DNA of 64,000 nt from Polychytrium aggregatum. Taxonomy: Eukaryota > Chytridiomycota > Chytridiomycetes > Polychytriales. A model generated the notes under the pieces. It did not search any database. It worked only from the letters and a program-made list of their open reading frames with translations, and was not told where the DNA came from. This document shows positions 22,501 through 32,579 of the stretch, in pieces. How positions within the stretch are numbered: position 1 is the stretch's first letter; every line of letters begins with the position of its first letter. The stretch covers positions 62,001 to 126,000 of the forward strand of contig NW_026516208.1 in assembly GCF_025602895.1 (NCBI RefSeq), read 5' to 3'. Position numbers and translations under genes: made by a program.

Positions 22501-23613
22501 GCTTCGGTTGATGATCGACGCCAAGGAGAACGACAAGGCCGATCCATAGGTTTCGATGGTAGTGAAAGCATCGGAGGCATCCAAATATCCTATTGTAAAT
22601 GGTACGCTTTGGATAACGCTGCAAAGAGCCATGTTGGTTGGTGACATGATCGGCTGGGGCCCGGTCGCGACTCCGTTCTGCCAATTGGTGAGCGGGAACG
22701 TTGTCGAGACAGATCCAACCGAGCTATTGAAGGAAGCGAGCGACTTGAGGAGGTTGCGTGTTGTGCCGGATGTCCCCGAGTGGATGACGACCTGGATGCT
22801 GGCTGAGATGGCTGAAAGCCATGGATTCAGAGCAGTCAACCGACTGTCGTTCCATCGGCTGAGCGAGCCGCTGAAGATGTCGACCATATTCTGTCTCGAA
22901 AGCACCATGCTTGGATAGCTGGAATTGCCCAAGTTGTAGGCCACTGCGATTGCTCTGTATTGTCGAGGGCCGAAAGCGGCGCGGAACATAGATATCATGG
23001 AGGATCAGATAGCTACCAACAGATTATGCATGGATACACACCTCGAACCTGGCGGCGAGCATTCATCTGCGTTCATCCTAAGATCCAACAGCTGCCAAGG
23101 AACTCACCCAACCACGGACGGAATGCCAACCAGTCCCGAGGAAGTGGTGTTTGGTCCGTACGTTCCAGCATGCGTTGGGATGGTGTCTGATCCGGCAAAG
23201 GCAAATGTTGGGTCGGAAATCAGCGACTGGACTCCGATACCGGATGAAGTTGGGGAGTAGATCATCGCCGTTCCATTGTACGAGAACTGGGTCGTCCAGT
23301 TCTGGTACACCACCGACGGGAACGTTGCCCCACCCGAGCTGAGGACGTTTGCATCGATAATGCCTTGTATGGGCCGGAAGCAGGAGAAGCGTCGATATCA
23401 TAATCGAGCGCGATAGCGATTGCGATGGCAGATCCAGCCAAAGAGTGATAGAAAGTAGCAAGGGCGTCAGCATCGCAAACGGAGCCGCATCCCCATGTCC
23501 AAAACATATACTTCTGTATTAACCCTGTCCACAGGACAGGCGATCTGCTCGATAGCGACGGCCATACCAGCCCAAACAAGCGCAGCTAGTAAGAGCCAAG
23601 CAAGTTTCGACAT
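19574..23613 (-). CDS. Class C-like 7TM receptor with PstS-type phosphate-binding ectodomain
   Basis: A multi-exon gene. The start at 23613 gives a signal peptide (MSKLAWLLLAALVWAGMAVA). Exons down to about 22045 encode a PstS-like type II periplasmic-binding fold: VYQNWTTQFSYNGTAMIY, SSGIGVQS, FAGSDT, VDIFSGSLSRWNDSRLTALNP, IHSGTSGTTRNLLKSL and IGYLDASDA. A short Cys-rich EGF-like module (CSHGVCLFGP...CVCSVGY) precedes the membrane region from about 21490. TM1 ends ILLGILWYRHHEIIKSIS; then come TTLCTTRVMLPAMSFTLVF|SVIFWKSIRLVYIFDAS (intron 20676-20913), WRSVIVVMVALLLGTLVV and a seventh helix near 20200. These match 7TM_3 landmarks such as the IKA/IK loop, LCT.R, and FTLVF...KTWRIYRIF. The cytoplasmic tail of about 190 residues is unrecognised. 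Phosphate or a related anion is a plausible ligand by inference. Confidence 0.8.
21942..22014. repeat. (AGACCAGC)n octamer tandem repeat in a receptor intron
   Basis: About nine copies of an 8-base unit inside an intron of the 7TM receptor gene. The period of eight rules out a coding role in a constant frame. Confidence 0.93.
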
Positions 23614-24058
23614 GGGTTCAAATTCAGCTTGATGATAACAACAGCCCTGGCGACGTCGAATAATGCGTGGGAATCGCTGGTGCAAGTGACCGGCAAGCCC
23701 GCTGCAGCATATATATACTCGTTTCGACCATTGGAAGGTGGCAGATTTGCCAACAGATAGCGAGTGGAGAAACGTGCTCTCCAGGCAGGGTATCGTGCGG
23801 TTCAAAATCCGTCCCTGCCGAAGATGGACACCCAATCCATCTCGACCGCATTCACTCGTCGATTGGACGAACTATATGCATCGATGATGTCACCTCTGAC
23901 CGTCCATGCCCTATTATATCGATGAACAATAGTCGATTTGTGTCCACGACCGTCTGGCTCCGATCTGGCATGGTTGTTCGGGAGTCCAATGGCACCGGCG
24001 CCCCATGGCCACGATGTTTCAGGCGGGGAACAATTCAACCCGATCGATACTTTACGAG
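23614..24058. other. Upstream region of the receptor gene
   Basis: Contains a TATATATA stretch near 23709-23716, about 100 bases before the receptor ATG, which is a possible TATA element. It is unique sequence that ends at the inner edge of inverted-duplication arm B. Confidence 0.5.
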
Positions 24059-24520
24059 TATCGCCGGAAGACGAGGTTGGTTGCGAATGTGTGTATTCAA
24101 GCAGATCGAGCCAATGGCAGAGGGAGAGGGACGGCAGAGACAGCCCATGGCAATCAATGACAATGGCATCGCACAGGAGGCCGGGAACGGCGGGGTCGGG
24201 ATCGCATCGCCGCCAGAGGCGACAGATCCAGGACCAACGCCGGCCAATAAATAAGGAGAACAAACACGCATGAAACATCGAGAACATGATGGAGCATAGC
24301 GGGGATATAGCGGGAACATAGCGGGAACATAGCGGGGATATAGAGGCGCACGCAGGAAGCGGAGGGAGCAGGTGGGCGACGGGTTGCGGCTGGGAGAGAA
24401 CGAGGCGCAGCAACGAGGCCAGACGGGACAGAGTGCAGCAGCGAGACAAGAGAGACTGGGTCACGCAGTTGCAGACGGTGGTGGAGACGGTGCTGGAGAC
24501 GGTGCGGGGACGGTGCTCGC

Positions 24521-25557
24521 TCAGGCAGCAATCGGGATGCTGCTGCTGCTGCCTTCCATCGGGACGGCAGTCTTGGCGATGGAGTGAGGCAGAACCAGCA
24601 CGGGACACGGGGATCGCTGTGAGACATATCCGGTGATGCTGCCTGCAGATTGTGGGAGACGAGACGGGTGGTTGGGGTGGCGGTTGGGATGTGCGGGCAA
24701 TGGAAGCAGACACAGTGAGTGGGTGGTTGTGGGAGTGGTTGTGGGTGGATGTGGGAGCGGGTGGCCGACATTGGCCAGTCTCGGCATTGCTCTGATGCGA
24801 TCCTGGAGTCGCCGATCGAGAGAAACCACACTGCACCGCATCAACAGGCCACACTGCACCGCAGCAGCATGGCACACCGCAAAGACAGACAGACACCACA
24901 CACCAACTCACCAGTGCCAGCGAGGGGGCCATGTGGGTGGGCACCCATGACAACCAGTCGCGGAGCGCGGTCGCTGATCTCCATCATGATGTGGCCCTTG
25001 GCCTCTCCATGGATCACGTTGAGCGAGACCTTGTTTGCGACGCCGCTTGCTTGGACAATCTCCTGGACAAACTTGGTGAGGCGCTGGGTGACCTCGACGA
25101 TCTCGCGGTGTTCGTATGCACATTGCATGGCAGAGACTGGAGGCAAGCAGAAACGAGCGGAAGCACAGAGGAACGGGGCAGCGTCGGGACATGCGAAGGA
25201 TGTGAGTGCGACTGAAGGACTGGCCGGGTGGCCGACTGACTGGCCGACTGACTAGATGACTGACTAGATGACTGACTAGATGACTGACTAGATGACTGAC
25301 TAGATGACTGACTGACTGGCTGGCCGACTGACTCGCTGATCGACAGAACAACAAGCCACACACAGCACCAACACTCCATGCACCAACACTCTATGCACCA
25401 CCGGGACCCGCAACTTACACAGCGACGGCTTGATGATATGGAGAATCTCGACATTGTCGGTGGCCACCACGCTGTGCTTGAGTGCGTGGAGGATGACGGT
25501 TCGCGAGAGCTCAGAGATCGAGTCGATGGGGATGAGAACGAGGTTGCTGGCGGCCAT
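24521..25557 (-). CDS. Universal stress protein (USP) domain protein, copy B
   Basis: Exact inverted copy of the gene at 5790-6826, with exons 25557-25419, 25136-24912 and 24642-24521 giving the same 161 residues. I see no difference in coding exons, introns, 5' leader microsatellite or TATA box relative to copy A, so both copies should be expressed from identical promoters. The only local context that differs is outside the arms: ArsC lies beyond its promoter side and the 7TM receptor beyond its 3' side. Recent duplication or continuing gene conversion would explain the identity. Confidence 0.85.
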
Positions 25558-25777
25558 TTTGAGGACAGACTGTGGTGCTGGTGCTGGTGCTGGTGCTGGT
25601 GCTGGTGCTGGTGCTGGTGCTGGTGCTGGTGCTGGTGTTGGTGCTGGTGTTGGTGGTGATAGATTGCAGATTGCAGATTGCAGACTGGATTGCACACTGT
25701 GGGCGGTGATGCTTTCGAGTCGAGGTGGTGTCGAGGCGGTGTCGATGGAGGCCGAGAGACGAGCCAGGGAGGGAGTC

Positions 25778-25785
25778 TATTTATA
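25778..25785 (-). promoter_or_regulatory. TATA box of USP gene copy B
   Basis: Mirror copy of the TATAAATA at 5562-5569, 221 bases before the copy B start codon. Confidence 0.55.
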
Positions 25786-26620
25786 TCCCTGTCTCCAGCC
25801 GGCCATGCCAGGCCGGGTCAGAGCCGCTCGCGATGCATCCACCCCCCTCATTTTTTTTTGCAGACATGGCGACTGTTGGTCGGCGGCGCTGTGGTTGGTC
25901 ATGTCACGAGGGCCAGTGGCGGCGGCGCGTGGCGCACCAGACAAGGGGGAACAAGCCTGCGGACGGACCTGTGACAGACCACTTTGGAAGCAGTTCGGGA
26001 CCACTTCCGGCACAAACCGCTCGCCGGCTGCCATTGGCTGGAATTGGCTACACGTGGATCGTCGCCACCCTTGGCGAGGCAGCCGCAGCGAGGCAGCCGC
26101 AGCGAGGAAACCCAGGTGGATGCCGTCTGGGCAGACCTGTTCTGGCCGGGCTGGTCCTGTTCGGGTCTGTTCGGGTCTGTTCTGGGCCGGGGCTTGCCTC
26201 GGTGTGCCGTCCGGCTGCGTCGGGTGACCAGTGGAGGGGACCGGAGTTGAGTAAATCGCCGTCGTGGGATCGCAGTCGAGTAAATCGCAGTCGCGGAGGA
26301 TGATACTCGCAGATGACACTCGCAGATGACACTCGCAGATGATACTCGCAGATGCTGCCTGCAGATGACTCGATGGGACCATCAACCCTGTCCATCGACT
26401 CTGTCCATCGACTCTGTCAATCGACCCTGTCCATTGAGTTTGCCGTCCGTTGATCCCCCTGCCTTCGTTGGGGTGATGACCCCGGCCACGCGCCCTCGCC
26501 AATGTCAGCCCGACAGATGTCAGCGCGTCATCGAGACGCATTTCCTGTGGGATCCCGCTTGGCTTCTGGATGAGACCGTCGTTCATCTCGCTGCTGCCTG
26601 CGATCTGCACCTCCCGCACA

Positions 26621-27007
26621 ATGTCTACTGCCAGATACACCTATTACCACCACCCCACCTGCTCCAAAGCAGCGGGATGTTCATCGTATCTGCAGAAAAC
26701 CATTCCCGGTCGGTTTGTCCTGATCAACTATGTGGAAACCCCCGTCGATCGCCAGACCCTCAGAGCCGTCCTTTCGCAGATGGACATTGACGATCTCCGT
26801 CTTGCGATCCGTACCGAGAACCTCGCTCCCGAAGCCAAACTGCAGGTTGAGAACGCCACCCTGGATTCCGTCGATGCTTTCTTGGCGCTTCTGGATGAAG
26901 ATCCTGCTCGCCTCCAACGGCCGATCGTCGTTGATCACGAACTCAAGAAGGCCGTCGTGGGCAGACCTCTCGACCGAATCGTGTCCCTTATCGAAGGGCA
27001 CAAGTGA
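26621..27007 (+). CDS. arsC: ArsC/Spx-type arsenate reductase-like protein
   Basis: A single-exon frame of 128 residues, close to the usual 115-140 of the family. The start ATG at 26621 places the redox motif near the N-terminus: TYYHHPTCSKAAG (canonical T.YhNP.CSKSR). Then come a VLINYVETPVDRQTLRAVL strand-helix, LRLAIRTENLAPEAKL, and the diagnostic RPIVV...KKAVVGRPLDRIV. Thioredoxin-fold ArsC proteins reduce arsenate with glutaredoxin through this N-terminal Cys. The canonical motif residues RE after CSK are replaced by AAG, so enzyme activity is not certain. The gene lacks introns, unlike most neighbours, and starts 175 bases outside arm B of the inverted duplication. A bacterial origin is possible but not shown. 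Confidence 0.82.
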   Translation: MSTARYTYYHHPTCSKAAGCSSYLQKTIPGRFVLINYVETPVDRQTLRAVLSQMDIDDLRLAIRTENLAPEAKLQVENATLDSVDAFLALLDEDPARLQRPIVVDHELKKAVVGRPLDRIVSLIEGHK

Positions 27008-27117
27008 GGTGCAACTGGGATGGAATGTCCCTGATCAAGTGCTCGCTGCCCATTTGTCGGTGCGGCTCATCGAGGGCCGTTATTGAGCGTGCGAGGGAGG
27101 CCCTTTCTGACGTTTAG

Positions 27118-27856
27118 CAGTCAATCCAATAAAAAACGGGACACCCATGATTTTGACGATTGATTAAATATTTTGCTACCCAATACAATCGCGCGCTGGC
27201 CATGACCATTCTGTGATTTGAATCAAGGACGCCATTGTGAGCATCTGCCAGCCCAAAATGCGCTGGTTTTGAGGAGACTCACTCTTCCCCAAGGGCAGAA
27301 CCAGCCATCGTCGCTATTTTCTCGCCAGATGGCTCCCAAGAGAAAGACACCCCCCGACCCCGACCCAGGATCACCCAGTGACTCTCCTGTGGCCAAGAAA
27401 CCAACCATCAAATCATGTCCCTCCTGTGGATTGACCAACCACGTCAGACCCTTCACCAAGAAGTGCACAGCCAAGAGTCGACAGCAGCCCTGCCTCTGGC
27501 TCTGCCTCGGTCGCTGAAATGGTCAGTCAAGCACCCCCTCTAGACGAGTCCAGTGACGACACTGCCTTCCCAGCCCCCGTGGTCGAGATTCCCGCACTGT
27601 GCAAGCTGCCATACGCTGTGGGATCGAGACATCAATGCCTCAAGGAATATGATCTCGGTATGCCAGTCGATCATCACCCATGGAGATCGACCGAGTGTAT
27701 TCAAGACCATGCTTCCCAAACCAACCAAAACCACTCGATTGCCAACCAGGACGGGAAACAATCTCACGGCTTGCTCACTGGGGCCTACGGAAGTTCGGCA
27801 GGCTTCAGATAGCTGAGGCCAGAAAGTGACTGTCCCGTTTCTTTCTGGACCGACTG
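27118..27856 (+). mobile_element. Internally deleted mariner/Fanzor element (739 bp)
   Basis: Terminal inverted repeats of about 29 bases: left 27118-27146 (CAGTCAATCCAATAAAAAAC then GGGACA) and right 27828-27856 (complement CAGTCGGTCCAGAAAGAAAC then GGGACA). Both are flanked by TAG (27115-27117 and 27857-27859), consistent with TA-type target duplication. The left 100 bases match the transposase side of the 49798-53434 element, including the transposase start ATGACCATTC at 27202. Inside are the first codons of a Fanzor gene and then its last exon-like segment, with everything between deleted. It is non-autonomous. Confidence 0.85.
27329..27766 (+). pseudogene. Fanzor nuclease remnant (N- and C-terminal pieces only)
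   Basis: From the ATG at 27329 the frame reads MAPKRKTPPDPDPGS, then a CPSC..TNH...KKC zinc-knuckle-like motif, and stops at 27517. This corresponds to MPPKRK...KRCPKC..TDHERC..NKC of the larger copy. A second frame from about 27585 has HCASCHTLWDRDINASRNMI and VCQSIITHGDRPSVFKTMLPK, matching the RuvC-III segment and C-terminal end of the larger copy (VSNRDVNAARNMITVCRSIV...RLPK). The RuvC-I and RuvC-II parts are absent. It cannot encode a nuclease but keeps the 3' end of the gene where a guide RNA scaffold would lie. Confidence 0.8.
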
Positions 27857-28540
27857 TAGCAGGCTTTGCTTCAACGTAGTCCACATTGTGTTTTTTTCGA
27901 ACGACATGGGGAAATATCATCAGCGGTTTCCCACAATTCGATGCTGCTTGTCGTTGCTTTGGGTGAGCATGGTCTTGAGATTCGATATCCATTGGATCAT
28001 CCGGACAGCTCTGTGGTTTCTTGGCATCAGGGCAGTCGAGCCGAGCGAGTCGATCGTCGTATGATCGGGTCCTTAGCATCTGGTGGTGGCGGGATTGTTT
28101 AAGATGTTTGGCGAGCCCAAGCCTTTGTGGGCTCGATGGGTATTCCTCTTTGCTTCCAAGAGGCATTCAAAGGCAACCACACTATCCTTGGACACTGCTT
28201 GGTCATGGTGGATGACTGAGCATTCAAGATCCAGAAACGAACGACAACCCCGGTTCAAAGATACGATGTCTCGTTTCGCTTCGTGGACGCTGTGCGATGG
28301 AGACCTTAGACCATCCCGCTACCGCAGTCCTGTCGTTCTTCACAGGCGGTATGTACTTCCATCGGAAGCTCCAGCATACAGTGTTCAACTGACCATGCTG
28401 CTTCGAGCAACGTCTGGAATCCGTCATACACTTCAAAGCAGGCATGTTGCGCACAGTCGTCACTATATTCGATACGGAACTTTGATCCATCTCTAGAGTC
28501 TGAGCAGTGCACTCCAGGCGTTATAGCACGAAAGCAACGA
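27857..28540. other. Region with possible retroelement remnant
   Basis: Between the deleted Fanzor element and the ZCCHC10-like gene. It has a candidate LINE fragment (28085-28300) and no other recognisable gene. Confidence 0.5.
28085..28300 (+). pseudogene. Possible LINE reverse transcriptase C-terminal fragment
   Basis: One open frame reads LFKMFGEPKPLWARWVFLFA, then a short gap, AWSWWMTEHSRSRN and FASWTLCDGD. The spacing of 'LWA.WV' and 'WSW' followed by a final W..GDG-like block resembles the zinc-binding region after the reverse transcriptase domain of non-LTR retrotransposons. No RT catalytic motif is present nearby, so only a fragment would remain. The evidence is pattern resemblance only. 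Confidence 0.28.
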
Positions 28541-29556
28541 CTAGCTGCGATGACTATCCCGCGAGCGATCTCGACGGTCCCGGTCATGTTTGGGCGATCT
28601 GCTAGCGCTGGAAACGCTGCGAGAGCTCGAGCTACCAATGCTACTTTGGCTGGAGCTTCTTGTATTCTTGTTCCTACCCCTGCTTCTGCTTCTGCTTCTG
28701 CTTTGGCTGCTGCTTTGGTTTCGCTGGCCAGGGCCGCTGCGTCCGCGATGCTGATCGGCGATGCTGGCACGACGATTTTCGTGCTGCGTTGGTTCTCGAT
28801 CACGGCTGGCTATTCGCTCGACTTTTCGGCCGCCATCGTCCGCTCGGGCAGCGTTGCGTCCATCAGAGCGACTCGGTCGTTCTTGTGAGGGGGACCGACT
28901 GCGGCTACTTTTGCTGGACTTGCTGCTGTTGCTCGATCCTTGGCTGGACCGACTAGATCGGCTATCGGATCGACTGGATCTGCTGCTACCGCTGCTGGAT
29001 CTGCTGGATCTACTGCTCGATCGACTTGAGCTGCTCGAGCTGCTCGAGCTGCTGGCACTGCTGCTATCGCTCTCGTCGCCAGAGTCAGTGCTCTCCTCAG
29101 CCTTGAGCCTTTTGCGGCGCTGCTCGTTCCTCGATATGATTTCGTCGGCTACCCCTCGCCTCTGTGCTTGCTGCACGATCCGCTCTGAGGGCAGCGGGAG
29201 AGGTTTTGATAACTGCTTGGTGCGTGAGGCTCGCTGCACATATGCCCGCTCGGAGGTGCACTGGTAGGACCAATGTCCAACGCCTATCAAAGACGATCAA
29301 GGCCAACAGAGTTAGTCGTGGGCGATTATTTCTGAATTGGCTAAGCCGCCGCTGGATTGCCGCTTGCTAGCCGTGTTGGAGAGGCCCATGATGTGCACGA
29401 TCGAGGACAGATCAGGACCGCCTTCGACAACATACCAAGGCACTTCTGGCATTGTGCTGCTCTTGCGGACGAGGACGACCGACGGAACCCGGCGCTGCGG
29501 ATCTGAGAGAGGCTCGTAACGGGGACGTGGTGCGAGCTAAAGCCCAGCGGGTTCAT
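28541..29556 (-). CDS. ZCCHC10-like zinc-knuckle protein with RS domain
   Basis: Two exons, 29556-29436 and 29283-28541, join in frame to 287 residues. The splice restores a CCHC zinc knuckle, QCQKCLG|VGHWSYQC, followed by the ZCCHC10-type RAYVQRASRTKQL. An acidic Ser/Asp segment and a long Ser/Arg-rich tail (SRSRSRSRGRNK and RDRRDRSRDSHRS at the end) follow. ZCCHC10 relatives are small nuclear RNA-associated proteins, and the RS tail suggests a spliceosome-linked or speckle location. The serine runs come from CTG/GCT-type codons and are not a microsatellite of one unit. The donor is GTATGT. Confidence 0.8.
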
Positions 29557-29969
29557 TTTGCTTGATTGCGACGCAGCCCGACAGTCGGTCAATGGCTGGG
29601 ATGCAACCCGACAGAGACGACGCCTGTCCTTCGAGGGTTGTGGTGGAGAGCCTGGGCTCTCGCTTCTTCCCGCTCCTTCTCTCGGCTGCTCTCGGCTGCT
29701 CTCGCTCTCTGGATCCATCCAGGCTGACTGTGGCTTGCCGGGACGGCTCTCGCCTGATCGACGGTGTGTTCTGTCCAAAAGAATGGTGCGTCCCATTCTC
29801 ACTTCAACATGTTGTACATCCGTGCTCGTCCAGCGTTCCCAGACATCACCAGCTACAAAGCGCATACGAGTGATGGAGCCAGACTACCACCCACGCTCAT
29901 AGACTCTGGTCGCGCTCCATATATCGGCGCAAGCTTGTACAATCCACGTGCTATATTCTCCTCGAGTCT
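29557..29969. other. Intergenic region
   Basis: Separates the ZCCHC10-like gene start from the 3' end of the cNMP-binding protein gene. No gene recognised. Confidence 0.6.
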
Positions 29970-32579
29970 CTACTTTGGAGCAGTGAAGGTTTTGACGGGC
30001 GGCAGTCCAAGCTTGGACGCAGCCGCTCTGTAGTCCAAATTTCGAATCGGCATTCCCGTGGATCCGACTTCCTTTGCGTTCAGCATCGGAATGCCGTCTG
30101 CATTCGTAAAGGTTCTCAGGTAGGCCTCCTGCATCGCCAGGATCGGAATGCGCAGGGCTTCGGTTGCCTGCACGACCGTCGAGACCTGTTCGTTAGTGGC
30201 CAACTTGAGAAAGTCGATGATCGAAAAGATGACGCATTCGACCTTGGAGTTTGCAATCGCAGAGACATACGCCGGCGGCATGTTGTTGAGCAGGGTCTCT
30301 GCCTTTTCGTCCTCGATTCCACGGCCCAGGAAATCGGCTTTGGGAAGCCTTGTGGGATCGATCTGCAAGTCTACCGGAAGAACCATTTCGGGGAACCACT
30401 GCCCCGGGCTCAAGTCCATGATTACGAGCTCCTCGGGGAGAACCTCATCGCCGCGCTTGATGTGCGTCCCTGGCAGCCACGGCACCACCGCATGAGGTCG
30501 CTCGCTTGGTCGCTTTCCAACCGGGGGCCCAAAGTACTTCTTCATAAACCGCACCATTTTGGAGATTCGCACGCTCCCCTTCACGATAAAGTACAGGTGC
30601 GTGTTGGCCGTGTCTTCGTAGACAATCTTGGTGTTGGCATCAAACTTTTGCACTCGGGAGGCTTGGACAGCCTTCTGAAGGATAACTTCCGAGCTGCGCT
30701 TGAAGATTGACAGGCTGTTGATCAGCATCACCCGCAAATCGACGTCGCTTCCGTCGTGTCCGTATGCGACCCGAAGAAACTCGTCTGGTCGGTGTAAACA
30801 CGGATCCGGAGAGATGAGTTGGGCGGCATCTAGTCCGGCGACCTGGCTGCTGTCCCGTTCGTCGGGTTGCTGCTCCTCACGTTCCAGTGCTCCCGTTCCA
30901 GCGCTCCCGTTCCAGCGCTCCCGTACAACTCGCAGACCACCTTACCAACATTCACCCGAACAAAGTCGCATTGTGTCATGCACTCTGCGTTGTACGCCCT
31001 TGGCGGGATCGTGCCGGACATCAATTCGTTCGGCATGACTTCGCCGAAATGCTCGCCGACCTCAAGCTGCTGGAGCTTTATCCTGGTGTTGCCTCGCATC
31101 GTTTTGAAGAGCTGCACCTGGCCGTTCAGAATAAAGTACACGCTCTCGGCCGGGTTTCCTGTCTTGATCATCATGGTCCCCCGCTTTGCGGATTGGAAGG
31201 TCATATAGTTGTAGAGCTGCCGCCGCTGATCGATGCTAAGACGCTTGCTGAACACTTGCATGGTCCGGGTTAGCACACGGTCCAGATTGGCAAGGTCCTG
31301 CGCTGTCCGAGAGCCATTGGGCTTCTTCAGGATCGACTCGATCTGCTCAGAGCAGAGGGCCAAGGGGGCGACAAGGACCCAAGAAGAGTAAGCGAACCAC
31401 GGCAGCAAACACCATGGTTGTGCGCTGTCATGAATGGACACTCAGCAGTACGACTAACTCGATTGTCATGGACACATGTGCGGCATTGTCCACTCTCACT
31501 GCCGGTGCCCAACCTCGCTGAAACGTGCGCGATTGGTAATTTCATACATGTCTACTAGCTCCTGCACCAATCGCATCGCTCGACCTTACCTTTGCTGCCG
31601 AGAGCATATCGGCCTTACCCTTGATCGCTCTCATGCCGTCTGCGCTGAGGTCGAGCTGCGCCGCCATACCGATGATATTCGCACCGGCAGCATCCCTGGT
31701 TCGAGGCCTGAACTTTTTGCTGTCACTGACGGTCGTCGCCTTGTTGCGAAGCAGCCGAAGGACACTCTGGATGGCAACGTGCCAGTGCTGTCTCGCCTTC
31801 AGGCGTTTGTCCAGGCCGGCTTCGGCCACGATTTCGGAGACGTCGAGCATGGACTCGTCCAGTGGCCGCAGTGGCGACCTTTGCTTTGAACTCTGATTGC
31901 TGGGCACGTTCTCCATGAGGTTGTCGATGGAGGTCTTTCGGCAGTCCTCCTCCTTGACAAGACCAATCACCCCGAGAGACGTCAGGTCTCGGCCGCTGGG
32001 GATGCTATCGTCTACGCCGTCGAGCGGCGTGCCCATCCGGCTGGCCTGTGCGAGTCGCTCGAGTCTGGCCGAGATAGCTCCCTTGACAACCCGCTCGTCC
32101 CCGGTCTTGGCCCGGCGCTGTGTGCGGCCCTCGACGATCGATGTGAACGATTCCTTGTAGATCCGGCTGCCGAGGAGGTCGGGCCTGCTGGCCTGCCCGC
32201 TGTCCATTTGCATTGGGGCCGTGGTCAGTCGGGCTTGTGGATTCGCAAAAGCACCGCTGGGCTTTCGCAGCGCCGGAAGCGGATTCGTCCCAGAAGTAGC
32301 CACATATCGACTGGATCCGGCTCGGCCCGGGCTCGGCTTTACCGTGGCGGGCCGCGATGTCGTGGTGGAAGCAGCAGCGGGAGAGGTTCCTGAGAGGGGC
32401 TCTGGAGGATTGGCCAAGGCCGTGCTCGCACTTTTCTTGGAGAGCCCCGGATACTTTGAATCGGCCGCGGTGGTCATTTCGGCGTATTCCCTGGGCGTTG
32501 ATGTAGCTTTTGGGTCAAGGCGGGTATCTGGTGGTAATGCAGAGTGACTTGTTTCAGCATCCCATAGCAGCCGCAGCAC
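29970..32579 (-). CDS. CNBD2-like protein with two cyclic-nucleotide-binding folds
   Basis: Exons 32579-31590, 31342-30946 and 30784-29970 join in frame to 733 residues; an internal ATG at 32477 is an alternative start. The first 300 residues are Ser/Pro/Ala-rich and low complexity, followed by a helical segment. Exon 2 has the first cNMP-binding fold (MTFQSAKRGTMMIKTG, ESVYFILNGQVQLFK, LEVGEHFGEVMPNEL, PRAYNAECMTQCDFVRV). Exon 3 has a second, more divergent fold (DANTKIVYEDTANTHLYFIV KGSVRI... ending SKVECVIFSIIDFLKL). The phosphate-binding cassette in the first fold is weak (FGEVM..), so nucleotide binding is uncertain. Double-cNMP CNBD2-like proteins are associated with sperm or flagellated cells, which would fit a zoosporic fungus. 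Direct repeats of GCTCCCGTTCCAGC lie in the 30947-30785 intron. Confidence 0.75.

Larger units (their letters stand above)
24059..26446 (-). repeat. Inverted duplication, arm B (2.39 kb)
   Basis: Reverse complement of 4914-7288. It is 13 bases longer because of one additional 13-base CAGAGTCGATGGA unit near the outer edge. Substitutions are limited to the two edges: C/T and A/G at the outer 30 bases, and about five within 24059-24390. Confidence 0.95.
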
